Positions 34,367 through 47,500 of a stretch of DNA of 64,000 nucleotides are shown in pieces (within the stretch, counting starts at the first letter, position 1; each line of letters starts with the position of its first letter). Origin of the DNA: Chalciporus piperatus (taxonomy: Eukaryota > Basidiomycota > Agaricomycetes > Boletales > Boletaceae); NCBI GenBank assembly GCA_038093975.1, contig JBBPTG010000012.1:62001-126000 (forward strand), written 5' to 3'. Under the pieces are notes generated by a model that saw only the letters and a program-made list of their open reading frames with translations, did not search any database and was not told the origin of the DNA. The position numbers and the translations under genes were made by a program.

Positions 34367-37218
34367 ATGAATGGCCAACTCGACGGGGATGCAGCAATGG
34401 ACGTGGATGGCGAGCCCACCCAAAAATCCCGGGTGCGCGCTCGACGTCCACCAAGTCCAACACCACTGCTTCGTGCCCAATCCGAACCGTTCCAGGTCTC
34501 GAAGCTGTTCACAGTCGGTTATGTCTACTCGGCAGACATGCTCATGCACGCGTCTCTTCACGGTCACCCTGAGCAACCTGACCGCATCTCCAAGATATTC
34601 GAGGCGATTCAAGGCGCAAATCTAATTTCAAAAATGAAGCAGATTCCTATCCGTCCTGTCTTTCGTAACGAGGCACTCCTTGTGCACACTGAAGAACACT
34701 GGGATAAGGTCTTAGCGATTCAATGTGAGTGTGCGCTTTGTTCTGCGATTTCCTTCCGCTTGTCATCTAATTCTACTCTACTTACAACCCGAGTCTCTTC
34801 ATTCTTTCAGCAATGACTACCCAAGACATCATTGACTCTGAAAGTTACTATGAATCATTGTCCTTGTATGTCATGAACGGTACCACGCGTGCCGCGAGAC
34901 TAAGCTGCGGCGGCGTCATCGAGGCCTGTCTGAAAGTGGCTCGGGGCCACCTTAAGAAGACGTTTGCCATCGTACGACCTCCAGGACATCACGCCGAGCC
35001 TGATGAGCACATGGGATTCTGCTTCTTCAACAACGTCGCCGTTGCAGCCAAAGTCGTTCAACTGTGTACTTCAATCAAACGTATATTAATTTTGGACTGG
35101 TAGGCAATTAGATCATACCATGCTTTTCCTCGCTGCTTAGCTTATTCAAAGGGATGTACATCATGGTGAATTCATTCTTATTCTTTCTCTCAGAATCGCC
35201 TACTTTGACCAGGCAATGGAACACAGCGTGCTTTCAACGATGATCCTTCTGTATTGTATATCTCCCTACACCGCTACGAACGCGGTCAATTTTATCCATG
35301 TGGTCCTTTCGGTGGTCTAGATTCCTGCGGAGAAGGCCCTGGTCTTGGCCAGTATGTCCTAGTCCACACGGCGTATGCAGTTCCTGACAGACCCCAGCTC
35401 GGTTAACATCCCTTGGCCAACCAAAGGCATGACAGATGCCGACTATATCCATGCCTTCCAGCAAATCGTAATGCCCATTGCATTGGAGTTTGCTCCCGAG
35501 CTGGTCATCAGTATGTCTTGGACAACCTTGTTGCATGATAAGCATCCTGAGTACTTTGTTTTCACAGTTTCAGCTGGCTTTGATGCAGCAGAGGGTGATG
35601 ATCTGGGCGAGTGCCATGTGACACCCACTGGCTACGCACACATGACTCACATGCTAGGAAGTCTGGCTGGCGGTAAATTGGTAGTTGCATTAGAGGTATA
35701 TCAGGACTCACAATCTCTCGGGCAGTCCTCTGACCTTTTGCGTTTAAAGGGCGGTTACAACCTAGATTCTATTTCGAGTTCTGCTTTAGCGGTTGCTCGC
35801 GTACTGCTGGGGGATGCTCCGCCAGAGCTACCACCTATGATGGCTTCTGAGGCGGGGACAGAAACCGTCTGGCAAGTTGCACTTGAACAGAGTAAGTACT
35901 GGAAGAACATCAATCCCAAAGCATGCGAACCGCGAGAAGGTACGTGGATCTGTTTACACGCCCCCTCTACTCTCCTCACCATCTGTGCAGAACTGGACGA
36001 AATCGCCTTCTCCATACCGGAGATCCTCAAGGGTCACCGGCAGCATTTCCTCTATTCGCAGCACCACATGTTGCAGGTTCCATTGATGCCCGCCTATGAA
36101 GAGCGCTATGGATCGCAAGTGATGTGCACGTAAGTAGACTGTTTTGCGAGCGATGAGTGCCCCGCTGAATAGCGATACCCAAGTGGCGACTTGCTTGAGA
36201 ACAAGACGATCGTCATGTTTGTCCATGAATTGTACGACGTCTTTCCCTTTATAACGACCCTTACTAATACGAACTGGCAGTGGAAACCTTCGGGTAGAAC
36301 TCGATGGGAGCCCCATGTGCGATGTCAACATGGAACATTCATATCTCGTAACTTTTCTCCGCTTTAACTGACCTCAGACACATAGTGTGACCAACTTTTT
36401 CACAGATCGATTTTTCGAAAGAGCTCATTTCCTGGGTTAAGCGTGAAAACTATGCGCTTGTAGATGTCAATCTCTTCCCTAGACCTTTTTCGGCTTCAGC
36501 TCTACCCACGACGCTGGTACGACCTATGAATCGACACTGGACTTGACTGAAGGATAGTTTTTTTTAGCGCTCAAAAGCGAACGAAAATCCAGCGAGGGAT
36601 CTTTTGATATACCTTTGGGATAACTATATCCAGTAAGCACACGCAAAGGAATTTCTCGGTGTCCTGTTGGCTTATGTTGCCAACAAAGGTTATCGAGCGC
36701 GAAATGCATCGTCTTGATCGGTCATGGTCCAGGGTGCCAGTCCTTGATGGAGATGATCAGCAGCAGACGTATGTGGGCCTTGCAATCATCATTCAGTCGG
36801 TCTCAATTCAACACATTGACAGGGATCAATATGATCAAATACGTCAACATGGTGGTCCAAGTTGTGGGAACAGCAAAGATACCAATGATACCCAAGGACC
36901 ATGAAGACTTGAGACTATGGTATTCCAAGGTATGGTTACTTCGTTGTCCCCGTGTTCCATCCTCTTCGATCCTCATGCAATGAGCAGAACTCCTTGGTCA
37001 TAATACACCCCCGACACCCAAATTTGGCCCCAGACGGCAAGATTCTCAAACGACATGGCCAGGTTGTAGAAATCGGTGTGTAATCCCTCCTACTGACCAT
37101 GTGATCCCTTTGTTGACCTCCACTCGCAGAAGAAGTCAAACCCATCAAGACGATGATGAAAGCCCTTCCCTTGATTCGAGAACATGTACATCGGTTGAGC
37201 AGAACTATTATTGTATAA
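34367..37218 (+). CDS. HDA1: Class II histone deacetylase, Hda1/Clr3 type, with Arb2 domain
   Basis: Zinc-dependent deacetylase for histones H3 and H2B, part of heterochromatin silencing complexes in the nucleus. The catalytic domain runs from about residue 50 to 400: [20 protein letters not shown] with PDR next, then [19 protein letters not shown] (catalytic HH), [16 protein letters not shown] (zinc ligands), [35 protein letters not shown] (zinc ligand) and ALEGGYN. The C-terminal Arb2-like domain contains [43 protein letters not shown] and [17 protein letters not shown], as in Hda1 and Clr3. At least fifteen exons, including a 14-nt one (35152-35165) that codes for DVHH. The last exon ends at TAA 37216-37218. 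Start at the ATG 34367; a further 5' exon is possible. Confidence 0.93.
35152..35165 (+). other. HDA1: 14-nt micro-exon of HDA1
   Basis: This exon completes a Trp codon and encodes Asp-Val-His-His plus the first base of Gly, the zinc-binding DVHHG motif of the deacetylase. It is flanked by attcaaag (acceptor) and gtgaattc (donor). Confidence 0.8.
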
Positions 37219-37285
37219 TACATCACAGCAGTTATCCAGTTTCGCTGTGTTGTCTCTCGTGCGGACTTTGCGTACGCCGTGTTGT

Positions 37286-40200
37286 TTACAGCCATTCGAC
37301 AAAACCTCTGCGTGGTGAGATGATACCGACGACCTTTGCTTCGAGGTCAAGAATCGAGCCGCCAAGGGTAGCAACGAGATCGCCAGTGACAGAAGCGGCA
37401 TGTTTAACACCAAGGAGTTCTTCAAGGTTAGTTGAAGCGAGCGCCAGGGCTTCGGATTTAGAAATCTGGTCGTCGCTTTCCAAGGCAGCCTACAAGAAGA
37501 GCAAAGAGTAAATCATAAATGCCACAAGCGTAGCAGAGATATTTACCCATGCTGCATCGAAGCGAGTATTGCGAGCACTCCATTGCTCGAGGATACCAAT
37601 CCCGACCTTGACACCATGAGCCATCAAGGTGGTAATTGCGCTATCCTTCGTCAACGGGGCTCCCGGAAGTCTGGAAGGTATTCTATTGAGTAAACTGGCG
37701 ACATTGAGCACACCGAACGACCTACATGCGTTTCTGCTCCCAGCTCTGCGGGAATGGTCGAGAGGGTGTCGCAATTACCCCGACGTTCGCCTCACCGAGT
37801 TCTTTCGCGAGCAAGTGAGCCTCAGCGGCGCCCGCCACTGTAAGCTTGAGCTCGGTGTTCAGCTTTGATTGGACCTCTTTCTTGAGTTTGATCAGAGAAG
37901 CAATGATATCGGCATTCTCTGCCTGGACGACCAGGGGAATCTCTCCCTTGAATCATGTCAGCAAGTCATCTGAAATCAAGAAGCATTGTGAATTACTACC
38001 TTGGCAGCAAGATTGAATGGAGTTCCAGTCTCAGCATTTAACAAGAGGCTTCGCAACGCAGCAATTTGGCTGCTCACGCTGGGCTGAGAGGAACCCGAGT
38101 ATTCAACGTTGACGTGCAAAGCAGCTATTTCTTGGATGACAGCACCGTTCTGGAGGCCATGCGCGGCACCCGTGGAGAACGCGGTGCTGAAGCCAGAAAC
38201 GAGACCGTAGGATGTCGGAGGGGTGATCGCTGATGTTACGCCTGCACGATAAGCAAGTCTGTTCAGATGAGTCTCAGCATGCCGACGTCAACTCTTGGAG
38301 AAGGGAATCTAACAGGGTATCACGTCCCGCAAATTGCAGGCCATCAACAGCCCTCATGACCTCGTTGCCTGCCAAAAGTTTCGGAATGTTGTTTGATAGG
38401 GGATCAAACACCACCCCGTCGTGCGTCGACTTCTCGCCCTGGATTTCGTCCAAACCGAGGGGGGAACCGTAAGACACCAAACCAGGGCTGAAAGAGATTC
38501 CATTGAATGAACGGCATGAGCTGTTGACCAGATGGAACATACGAGATCGAGCCACCCTGCAGGTCAAATGACTCAAAGCTCTCGTCCGGAAGGTCGAGAG
38601 AAGTGAGACAAGCGTCGTGTGACCCGTAGCACGCCACTTCTCCGTTTCTTATGACCACAGATCCTGGTTCACCGGCACGGGCGCTAAACACTTGCTCGAT
38701 GTTAGGCAAGTTCCTCCGATAAATACTGCTGACGTTAGTAAACACAACCGTATCAGTCTTCGCTTTGCTGGGCATCAATGGTGGTAGTCCCTGGTATTGG
38801 ACAGCTCGCTTTGCTTCCTCATCAAAGTTGGGAGTAGCAGGGAGCGACTGGAAAGTGGCGGGTTTCTCGGAAACGTAGGGGTTTTCGAGTTGGGCAATGC
38901 CATCGATCCAGACTTGTTTGGGAGTTGCGCCCAGAGCCAGAGGGTGGCTGTCCCATAACACGACGTCTGAAGATTGGTAGTGAACACTAGAGTCCCGTAG
39001 GTATCACCATGCTCTTACCTGCGTCATACCCTAAAGAGTAGAGTATGTCAGCAAGTTACTACACCAACCAATTTGACCGCACATACCTTCACGAATGAAA
39101 CCGATGCGGTGATCTTGTCCAATGATTTTGGCAGGAGTAGAGGTGACCGATGCGAGTGCCAGGTTGGCAGGGAGGCCGTAGTAGTGGGCTTGTTGGGCCT
39201 CGTAGAGCAAGTAACGGGAGTTCAAGACAGGGTGATCGCTCTAAAAACATATAAGCCCGGACACTGGGATCAATGAATCGATCATCAGCACCTTCATCAC
39301 TACATCAATGCCGTTCTCAGCCAATATGCGGGGAGCAAATTCTGAGCCTCGATAAGCTTCGCGCTTATAGCGAGCGTTGGTCGCAAAAATGGCAGCAGCC
39401 GGCGTGTTGTCTGGAAATGGCAGTTAAGGAAGGGGGAGTTAAGACGACGAAGAACCTACTGTAAGCTTGTTTCAGAGTTCCAGGGACCAAGTAGGTCTCG
39501 TGCGCATGGTGGAAAGCAGCGAGAGGGAACTTGAACTCGTTTGTGAGCTGGGACAATGAATGAGTCATTTGGCACGAGTAGTACTGCAGATGTCACACGT
39601 ACTCTCACAAAGTCATCAAGGTCAACTGTTTCATAACAGTGGGTGTGAACCTGGAGAAAGTCAACGAGCATTCAGGCGACACCTGATATCCGTACCTTGA
39701 CGCGGCCTCTAAGTACATCGACAAGGGCCTCCCATTGAAGATCTTCAGGGAATTTACCAAGGCCTTCCCATTCACTAGCTAAGGCTTTTGCGCAGTAGGT
39801 ATCCTGGCGTTCTTTGATCTGCCTGGCGGTATCATAACTGCCCGAGAATATGTCATGAAGGGAGATTTGATATAATGGCGGCCATCCTTACGCTTGACGG
39901 AAAGCCCAGAAGGTATCCATGCGGGTATTTCCGTATACGCGGCCTATAACAAGATCAGAATTCAACTCCTCACACTGGTTGGAAAGGGGACGTACTTGGG
40001 TTTTCTCCTGTGTTTTCATGCCGGGTTGTCAGTATGCATGGGAGACATAGCAATGCAAGGCATACCACATGCATGTCTGTCGGAAATGGTTCACCAAAAT
40101 GATTAATAAATGCAGATAAATCCTTACTTCATTTGCCTCCAACGGGGCGGCATATTGGGGTCTACATTCGTGCCATTGATGCTATAAGGAGGCTCGAGCA

Positions 40201-41081
40201 GCATGGACGATGGCGAACGTTCTTCGGTTGGGCGTAATTTGATGACGAACGCCTGTCCTCCTGATGCACAAAGTGAGCATGTTCCTCATTTTATCGGCTG
40301 AGATCAACCAAACCGATTGCATTAGCTGAGCCGGGTAGAACGTTGGCAGTTGTGACTCCTCCAGAAATCGAGAGACGATAAGCATCGTCGTGTGTGTTGA
40401 TTCCATCCAAGCTACGAAGCCAGGGCAAGATAGGACCTGGGAAACGCCGCTTAGGACCAATCCATTAGCTTGAAGGAAGCGATCAAACCTTTGCGGGAAT
40501 TGGTATCATCTGCTCCAGAGAGTTCCGGGACGCTATCAACTCCCAGGTGGGAATGCATGTCAACTATCCTGTAGCGCAAAACCATCAAGACTGAGGCGCG
40601 TAGAGATAAGAATGATTTACCCTGGTGTTACCCAGCTTCCACCCACGTCCACCGTGACGAGATCACCATACTCGGCCATCAACGCCTCGTCAAGAGCGTG
40701 CCCGACGAACTTGATGATACCCTTGTCCAACAGGATATTGGTATTGAAGTGTTCATATTGAAGTGGGTCTCCGGTCCACACCGACGCGTTTCTCAACAAC
40801 GTCGCGCGAATGCCTTCTACAAAACGGTCAGACTGTGCTCTCCGTGCAAAGTCGGGAGGAGGCCCAGGTTTGACATGCAGCATCTTGCATTTCTGCAATG
40901 TTTCTTCGGCATGAAGAGGAATGTCGACGGAATTCCTGACTACGGCCGTGTAGTGAGAAGCCGTCCAGAGCCAGGCCGCGGCGCCAACACCGCAGAGGAT
41001 GAGGACGCGTGTAAACCGATTTCTGCGGGGTTGTGGTCTGTCGACCACCCCATGGGGAGTGTAGGTCGGCAGTTTGTCCAT
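37286..41081 (-). CDS. Membrane-anchored double amidohydrolase (often labelled CE9-like)
   Basis: Large protein of about 950 residues. An N-terminal anchor (FTRVLILCGVGAAAWLWTAS) is followed by two amidohydrolase-like halves. The first has the metal motif HxH in TPGIVDMHSHLGVDSV, further histidines in QVHTHCYETVD and AAFHHAHETYLVPG, and the late aspartate in SDHPVLNSRYLLYEAQ. The second half repeats the entry (VVIRNGEVACYGSHDACL, then SISPGLVSYGSPLGLDEI), but the HxH is replaced by Gly-Ser-Pro. It continues with RAGVTSAITPPTSYGLVSGF and ends RRGFVEWL. Basidiomycete genomes often carry such proteins as carbohydrate esterase family 9 or imidazolonepropionase-like; substrate unknown. About fifteen introns. 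The stop lies only 67 bases from that of HDA1. Confidence 0.82.
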
Positions 41082-41614
41082 CACCTCCGTTACGGCTTCA
41101 AGTTGGGGAGTACCTTGGTGGGATGATAAGCCTCAGGCTCGTCTGTAACTTGTGACTATATGTACACCCCACTTACCCGACCCGCTGGCAGGACCTTATG
41201 GACTTGTGAGACCGAACAAGATAAGCAGGGAGTCACAAGTTCATGTCTCAGGCTGTTCATGTGCGTCCACAACTTGCACAGCCACAATCCGAGTACGCGA
41301 TTGGTGGACCTGAACCGAAATTCAGATTTCTGGGTCACGATGGAGGCAACTCGGTTATTAGAATTTCATGACGGCTACATACTTAGTAGATAGTGATGCC
41401 CCGGGGATGTTATAATTGGTTGAACGAATGACTCTGCCATGAACAATCTCAGGTCAAACACTAGCTAGTACTGAATCTGCCGAGTACGAAAATGGAACGA
41501 CAATTCACTTACTTTATGGTACTAAGGGTCAGAAAATCTGGGATGATGGTATAGTTTCAAAGGAATGTATAGTGCAGGCCAGGAATGAGCATAGCACCCA
41601 TGGCATCTTTTCCA
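41082..41614. other. Intergenic, rhodopsin-like gene to amidohydrolase
   Basis: About 530 bases that should hold the amidohydrolase promoter and the 3' UTR of the next minus-strand gene. Open frames seen here lack coding character. Confidence 0.45.
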
Positions 41615-42773
41615 TTAGGCTGCATAGCGAGCGAGTGATGACAAAGTTCTCCTGAAGAGACTGGTAACTCCGTCGGTTAGATTGGGCGTGTTCAAGTCCA
41701 CCGTTGTGAGGGACCTCGGCAGCGGAGTCGTGAAATCGTCATCCGAGGAGCTCTCCGAATCGGAGGGTAGCTCTCCATCGGGAGAACTGGAGATAACGCG
41801 ATACGCGTACGTGATAACAACAAGTAAGTTGCACACGATTATGGATGTTATCGACTACAGAATTTGATCAACTATCAAGAGTCAAGAGTTTGAGCAGTTC
41901 ATACCTCTATATCAACGAGAATTTGCTGAGCAACTGGCACATTAGTCACCTGAGTGATGGCATGCACCAATGATATAATCGACAAGATTGAGCTAGACGA
42001 GAATATGAATAAAATCATTCTGCGCTGTCTTCGGGGAAGTTTGACTCTCCAGAGGAGCTTGAGAGGAAGAACCACGAGAACTGCATCAGCAATACAATCA
42101 GCTGACAAGAAGTTAGTCTTGTGGGAACGTAAAGCGACTGAAACCACTTACTGGTCACCTCAATAATCAATATAAAATTTGGCACGAAGCACACTGGCCG
42201 GCCTGACATGGTTCGCGTGTTATATGCGCACCGCCAAGTCTTCAGCACGACGAGTGTTGCCCAGAACAGAAGAAAAAGCGCGACAAATCCACGCGAAATT
42301 CGGCGAAGGATTGATGAAGGCGAGATAGTCCGGATGATCGAATAAAGGATACTCATTCGTGCGGACCTTGTCACGACTTTAGGCAATGCCACAAGAGACC
42401 AAAGGGAGGTTGATGGATATACACACCATAGGATGCTTGTAAACATGTATGTACAGGCGACGAGCACGGCTCTGTAAGGATCTATATGAATAGTCAGTGA
42501 GAATTGACTTTAAAGACAGGGAAATGCTTGCAAGTCTCGAAAAAGAGTAACAGGACAACAGTGAATGCGATCGCGAAAACCGAGGCTATTGCAGCCCACA
42601 GGTCCTCCCACCAAAACCTTTGTATCTTCAAACGAACCGCCAGCCGAAAGAGACTCAGCGTAACTGCCACAGCTTGGGCGGCACAATACACGACTGAAAT
42701 GAAAGTCTCAATGAGTGTGACTCCAGTATATGAATGGGAACACACAAGAAAGAGTGACATAGTTGAACGACAT
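41615..42773 (-). CDS. Fungal rhodopsin-like seven-TM protein
   Basis: Integral membrane protein of the fungal rhodopsin-domain type (short basidiomycete relatives of PTH11-like receptors). Seven hydrophobic segments can be read across five or six exons: VYCAAQAVAVTLSLFRLAVR, LWAAIASVFAIAFTVVLLLF, VLVACTYMFTSILWCVY, a segment with FVALFLLFWATLVVLKTWRC, PVCFVPNFILIIEVTSDCIA, then DAVLVVLPLKLLWRVKLPRR and RMILFIFSSSSILSIISLVH. The FWWEDLWA and LPLKLLWRVKLPRRQRR motifs are typical. The tail is Ser/Asp-rich. The first exon is uncertain: start at 42773 (MSFNYVTLSF) splices well into VYCAAQ, but an upstream start near 42958 is possible. Ligand and role unknown. Confidence 0.72.
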
Positions 42774-42972
42774 GACGGGGTGCGGAGGACTGTGGTGCGT
42801 TGCAGACTCGGAGCTTCATGCCCATGGCAGCCAGGGACCGACTCGTCGGTATTAGTAGCCCCGGACACGGACCGTGATGGGTCAAACAAGGTTAACGTTG
42901 AACCAACGTTGAACACTTGTAATAGACTTGTAATAGACTGAGGTTGACTCTCATCCATAGGCCATCACTGGC

Positions 42973-44166
42973 ATGGCCTCGACAAGCTCAACAACAGCCA
43001 AAGCAAAACCCCCCATCGTGCAACCCGGCGTCGGCAACAACATCATCGTCAACCCCAACCAAGTGAGTCCGCCCTCTTCTTGCAGACGTCTAACTAATTG
43101 ACGTCATTCAAGCGCTTGAATCCAGTCCTCGAATGCATCCGCAACGTAGGAAAAGAGTTTGGCGACATCGTTCCCGATTATCAAGTCGGTCGTACGACCT
43201 GTGTATTATTCCTTAGGTATGGTCCACTCATGGCGTATCTGAAACGCTCTAGTGACACACGACGTACACGGCTAGTTTGAAATATCACCGACTTCATCCC
43301 GAATATATCCACACTCGAATCGAGAAGCTCGGTCGTTCGTACAACCTCCGAATATTGCTCATCATGTGCGACGTCGTGAGTATGATCGCCGTACCTGCCC
43401 AGATCCGCTAGATTACTCCCATTCCCAGACTGAACACCAAGAATTGATCCGGGAGCTCACCAAAGTAAGATGTGACGCTTCCCAACTTCGGCTCGCTGTC
43501 AACGATTACTTACTACAGGTGTGTCTAATCAACAATCTCACCATCATCGTGGCATGGAGGTATGTACCCGGTCTCTCATAATCAACCCTTCTGAATCCAT
43601 TCATCTCTGGCAGCCTCGACGAAGCCGGCCAATATATCGCAACATTCAAGCAGTTCGAACATAAGCCACCTAACCTCATCAAAGAACGCGTCGACAAAGA
43701 TTACGATTCCCGGCTCCGTACAGCGCTCACAAGCATCAACAAAGTCAACAAGACCGACGTTGAAACCCTGCGCACTTCCTTGGGTGTCCGTTTTCAGTGC
43801 TTTGTCTGCCACATCACGCCCTCACCTTCATGATCACAGAGTTTCGCCGATATCGCCAGAGCCTCTTCCGATAGATTACAGACTCTACCAGGATTCGGTC
43901 AAGTCAAGGTCAAGAGGATCAAAGACGCGTTCGAGAAACCCTTCCGCAACCAGGCAACGAGTGCAACGTTCTCGGTTGGCACTCAAGCTCAAGTATCACC
44001 CACTCGGGAAACGCGTGACTATCCGACTTCCCCACACAGTGAAATACTTCCCACAAGTGTGGGTGACAAGGGAAAACAGAAGGAAGTGCCACCACCGGAC
44101 TCGCCTTCATATCGTCCGCCCCGCGAACCAAGTCCCATGTGGGATATCGAACTAGACCTTGTTTAG
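42973..44166 (+). CDS. DNA excision repair protein ERCC1/Rad10/Swi10
   Basis: Non-catalytic partner of the XPF/Rad1 nuclease in nucleotide excision repair and single-strand annealing. After a short leader ([19 protein letters not shown]) comes the central domain: [60 protein letters not shown] and [20 protein letters not shown]. The helix-hairpin-helix region follows ([20 protein letters not shown], then [20 protein letters not shown]). A Pro/Ser-rich tail of about 70 residues ends WDIELDLV. Two splice choices matter: a 54-nt stop-free intron inside LTK-VCL, and an acceptor giving CDV-TEH. The start is 199 bases from the divergent seven-TM gene. Confidence 0.93.
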
Positions 44167-44595
44167 CCCGCAGCTGCTCCCTAGGTTCATCCCGAGCCTA
44201 TTGTAAGCGCGTGCTCACGTTGGCCAGTTGAATTGCATGTAGTGCAAAGATGCCATCCCTACTACACTTATGACCGATTCATTGATATCATGTACAGTAC
44301 AACCTATCTAGTCTGGGGGGTTCCAGATGTAGACGAGCAAAGTCAAAGGTACAGTACTTGTCATCTAATAACAGGAGTACAACTTGAATGCATTACGCAA
44401 AGCTATGTATAAGTGATTGAATATTTTATGCAATGGAAAACAAAGTAGAAATGCGAGCGATGTCTATGTGTGCGTGCAAGCCGCGAATTAGGGTAGCGAG
44501 AGTAGAGCTGTAAACATGATTAAAAGCAGTGGGCAGTAGCAACATAGCAGCATAACCATAAAAGGAGGATGGATCTGGAAGCGGACCGCGAAAGT
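44167..44595. other. Convergent intergenic region
   Basis: About 430 bases between the stops of ERCC1 and the large nuclear protein gene. A/T-richer than the neighbours; no coding potential seen. Confidence 0.45.
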
Positions 44596-47500
44596 CTAGT
44601 CACCACGTCGTGGTGTGAAGTAGTTCTGGATAGTCGACGCCCGTGGACGTCTGGGGCCGCCGGTGAGTGCAATGCGTTCATAGAAGATGCGCATAGTTAG
44701 TCTCTGTAAGACTGCCTTCGTTCTAGAACGATCAAGATGAGCAGCGCGGGTGTCAACTAGGGAAGCGCGAGTTAGATATGCATAACGCCTTGTACAAAAA
44801 TGCACTGACCAATTTTGCTCTGCAAAACCTCAAGCACTTTGCGCAGGTGCTCGAGAGGGGAGACATGTTGTTTCTTGGTTTTGCTCGGACTCCCTTGTAC
44901 CGAGGAGCTTGCGGGCCGCGCGAGATCCTGTTCTTCCCGAACGTACGGCGCAATATCAGCAAGGGCTACGGTGACGATGGCGACGTAATGCTCGAGAGCC
45001 TCGTAATCCGTTGAGGGATTTGTGATGTCAAAGAGTTCGCAGGAGCCAGCCTCGGGCGAAAGTAGCAAGATGAGCGGATCAAGTGAGGGTAACGCGTCCT
45101 AGACACTCTGAGTATAGTTGTTCAGCCAATTCAAAGTAAAAAAAAAACGTACGGTAAACTCGATGGGAGCAGGAACCAGGATGCAGTACGCAAGGCGCTG
45201 TGCGATATACCTCGTCCGACCACCGCCACTGGCGAACAACGAGATTGCCCGAGCTTTGTTGACAGGATTTAACTTTATCGCAAAACTGAGCACCTTTTCG
45301 TGGACTACAGGGTACTGAAATGGGCTAACATCAGCAAACGCTTCCTGGATACGCTTCGGCACCACAGACCAGGTGATCGGTCAAGCCATGATTGCAAACC
45401 ACATCCATGGTGACATTCAGCCGTGTTCGAAGCGCGTTCGAAGTCAATGGATCAAGTCCGATGAGAACTAGACTTAGGACCGTTTTCACCGCGTCGTCGG
45501 CAGAAAGAGCCCCAGCTCTGAATTAAACAGAATTAGTGAGCGGTCTAGCATACGAATGGATAGTTGGGGGTACTGACAAAGCAGCAACCTTGATGATCGC
45601 AAGGAGCCTCTGTACAACTTCCAGAAGATTTTCGCGGGTCACGTAATTTGTGTAAGCGCCGTCCGGAGTCCACCCGAGTTCCGAGAAGGCCGAGGGGTTT
45701 GCACCTAACTGACATAATATGGATAGAATAGCACTGAAGGGTAGTTTGAACTGGTGTGCGTTGGATTCCCACATATCGCAAAGGGCTATGTAGATAGTAT
45801 CAGCAACCTGGGGTGATGCAAAGAGGGCTACAAAGGGATCAAAAGTCTGTCAAGGAAACAAAACAGCGAAGACCATACCCAAATGTAACAGCTGAGTGAC
45901 ATTGGAGGACATGAATTCCGGAGGGATGGAAGCAAGAACGCCACTTTGGAGAATGAGACCCAGCAGCGAATCGTCTGAGCAACGGATGGTCAGTCACATA
46001 CTGAGCTAACGAGCGTAAACACATACCACCACTCTGGCGAAGGCGCTCTAGACAAGCAAAAATGGGATGATTCTCTGTGAAAGATGGGAACGGGAATGTG
46101 TCAACGTCCATATCCTGGGGCGAGGATAGCATCCACAGAGGGACACCCAGGGCTTTCGCCCGTTCTGCATTTTGCGCTATTTCCTTTCCTGTACTGGCTT
46201 TGTCGCCGGCGAGAATCTTGTTAATAGCATCGCCGGCAGCGGTACCCAACATCTTTGCCTCGCGAGAGCCAACGAGTTTATCAGCACCATCAAGATCAGA
46301 GGGGCTGGAAGATTTGCGATACTCTTGAACAGCTTTCCACGCTGCCTCCTCATCTGCAAGGTCGAGCTGATCGAGTTGTTTGACGCCGTCCTCAGACTCG
46401 ACGGAAACCTCGCGAGAGCCATGCTCGACCGCTTCTTCGGCGAGACGGAGCGCTGCAGAACTGGTGCCGCGTTTGTCTGCAAGCTCCTTTTCGCGTAGGA
46501 GAGCGTCAAGGGGATTCATTCCTGATGACTTCTTCCGGTTTGCGGCAGATGAGTTTGTTACTCCAGCGGCCTTTGAAGACTCCGTAATTGTCTGCGGCAA
46601 ACGGAACGCAGGTGCGGGTTTACGGGATCTCAGCGCTCGCGTTGGCCGCGTCGGCGATGGTTGGGGTGAACGGCGATGCAATGCGCCTCGGGTCCGAGCC
46701 CCAGCAGGTGGATCATTAAACGTCGACGGTACACTCGACAACGGGGAAGAAAATACGTCATTCGCAGCGCGTGGCGCCGAAAATAGGGAACTTGGGGACA
46801 GATATTAGAGTTTGATGATCATCAAACATCTCGAAAGCTCTGACCTTTCCCCTTTTCCATCACTGACCTTGAGTAGGTCATCGACAAGCTCATCGTCATC
46901 GCTGTCTTCAAGGTCTCGGAACTCGAAAGGTTTTTCGTCATCGCTGGATTGGGTAGCAGCAAAGGCCCTTGCTTTGATTTCTGCAATGATTCTAGCAGCT
47001 TTGGTTTCCCCATCGATGGCCTCCGGAGTGGGGGGAAGCGGAAGCGGTGGTGGCTCGTCGGTGTCAGGAGGAGACGGGAGACATGCAGACGCAATGGTGG
47101 GTGTCTGAAGGACAGCGCTGCTGACAGAAGTGGTTGCAGAACGGGTGCGGCCATCAAAGCGGGGGGAAGGACTGCTTAGAGATGCAGGAGGCGATTCAGG
47201 GGGGTCAACTTGCATGGCATCACCCCGTGGGGGTCGTACAGGGGTATTGGAAGATACGAACGCTTTGTGTCTCCAGCGCTGAACGTCTTGCACGACTTTT
47301 CCAATGTCACGGGATTCTGTGACGGGGAGGACGAGCTCTGTCTCGTCAGACTGACTGCTATAAACAACTAGCTTACTGGAATCGGAGGGAGACGCTGTAA
47401 AGGCACTGTTGCGGATAGAGCGCAGAGTGCCGTGCGCCTGCATCGACGAGGACCCCTGAGAAGCAGTTTTTCGAGGGGAGAAAGGAGAAGTAATGACGAC

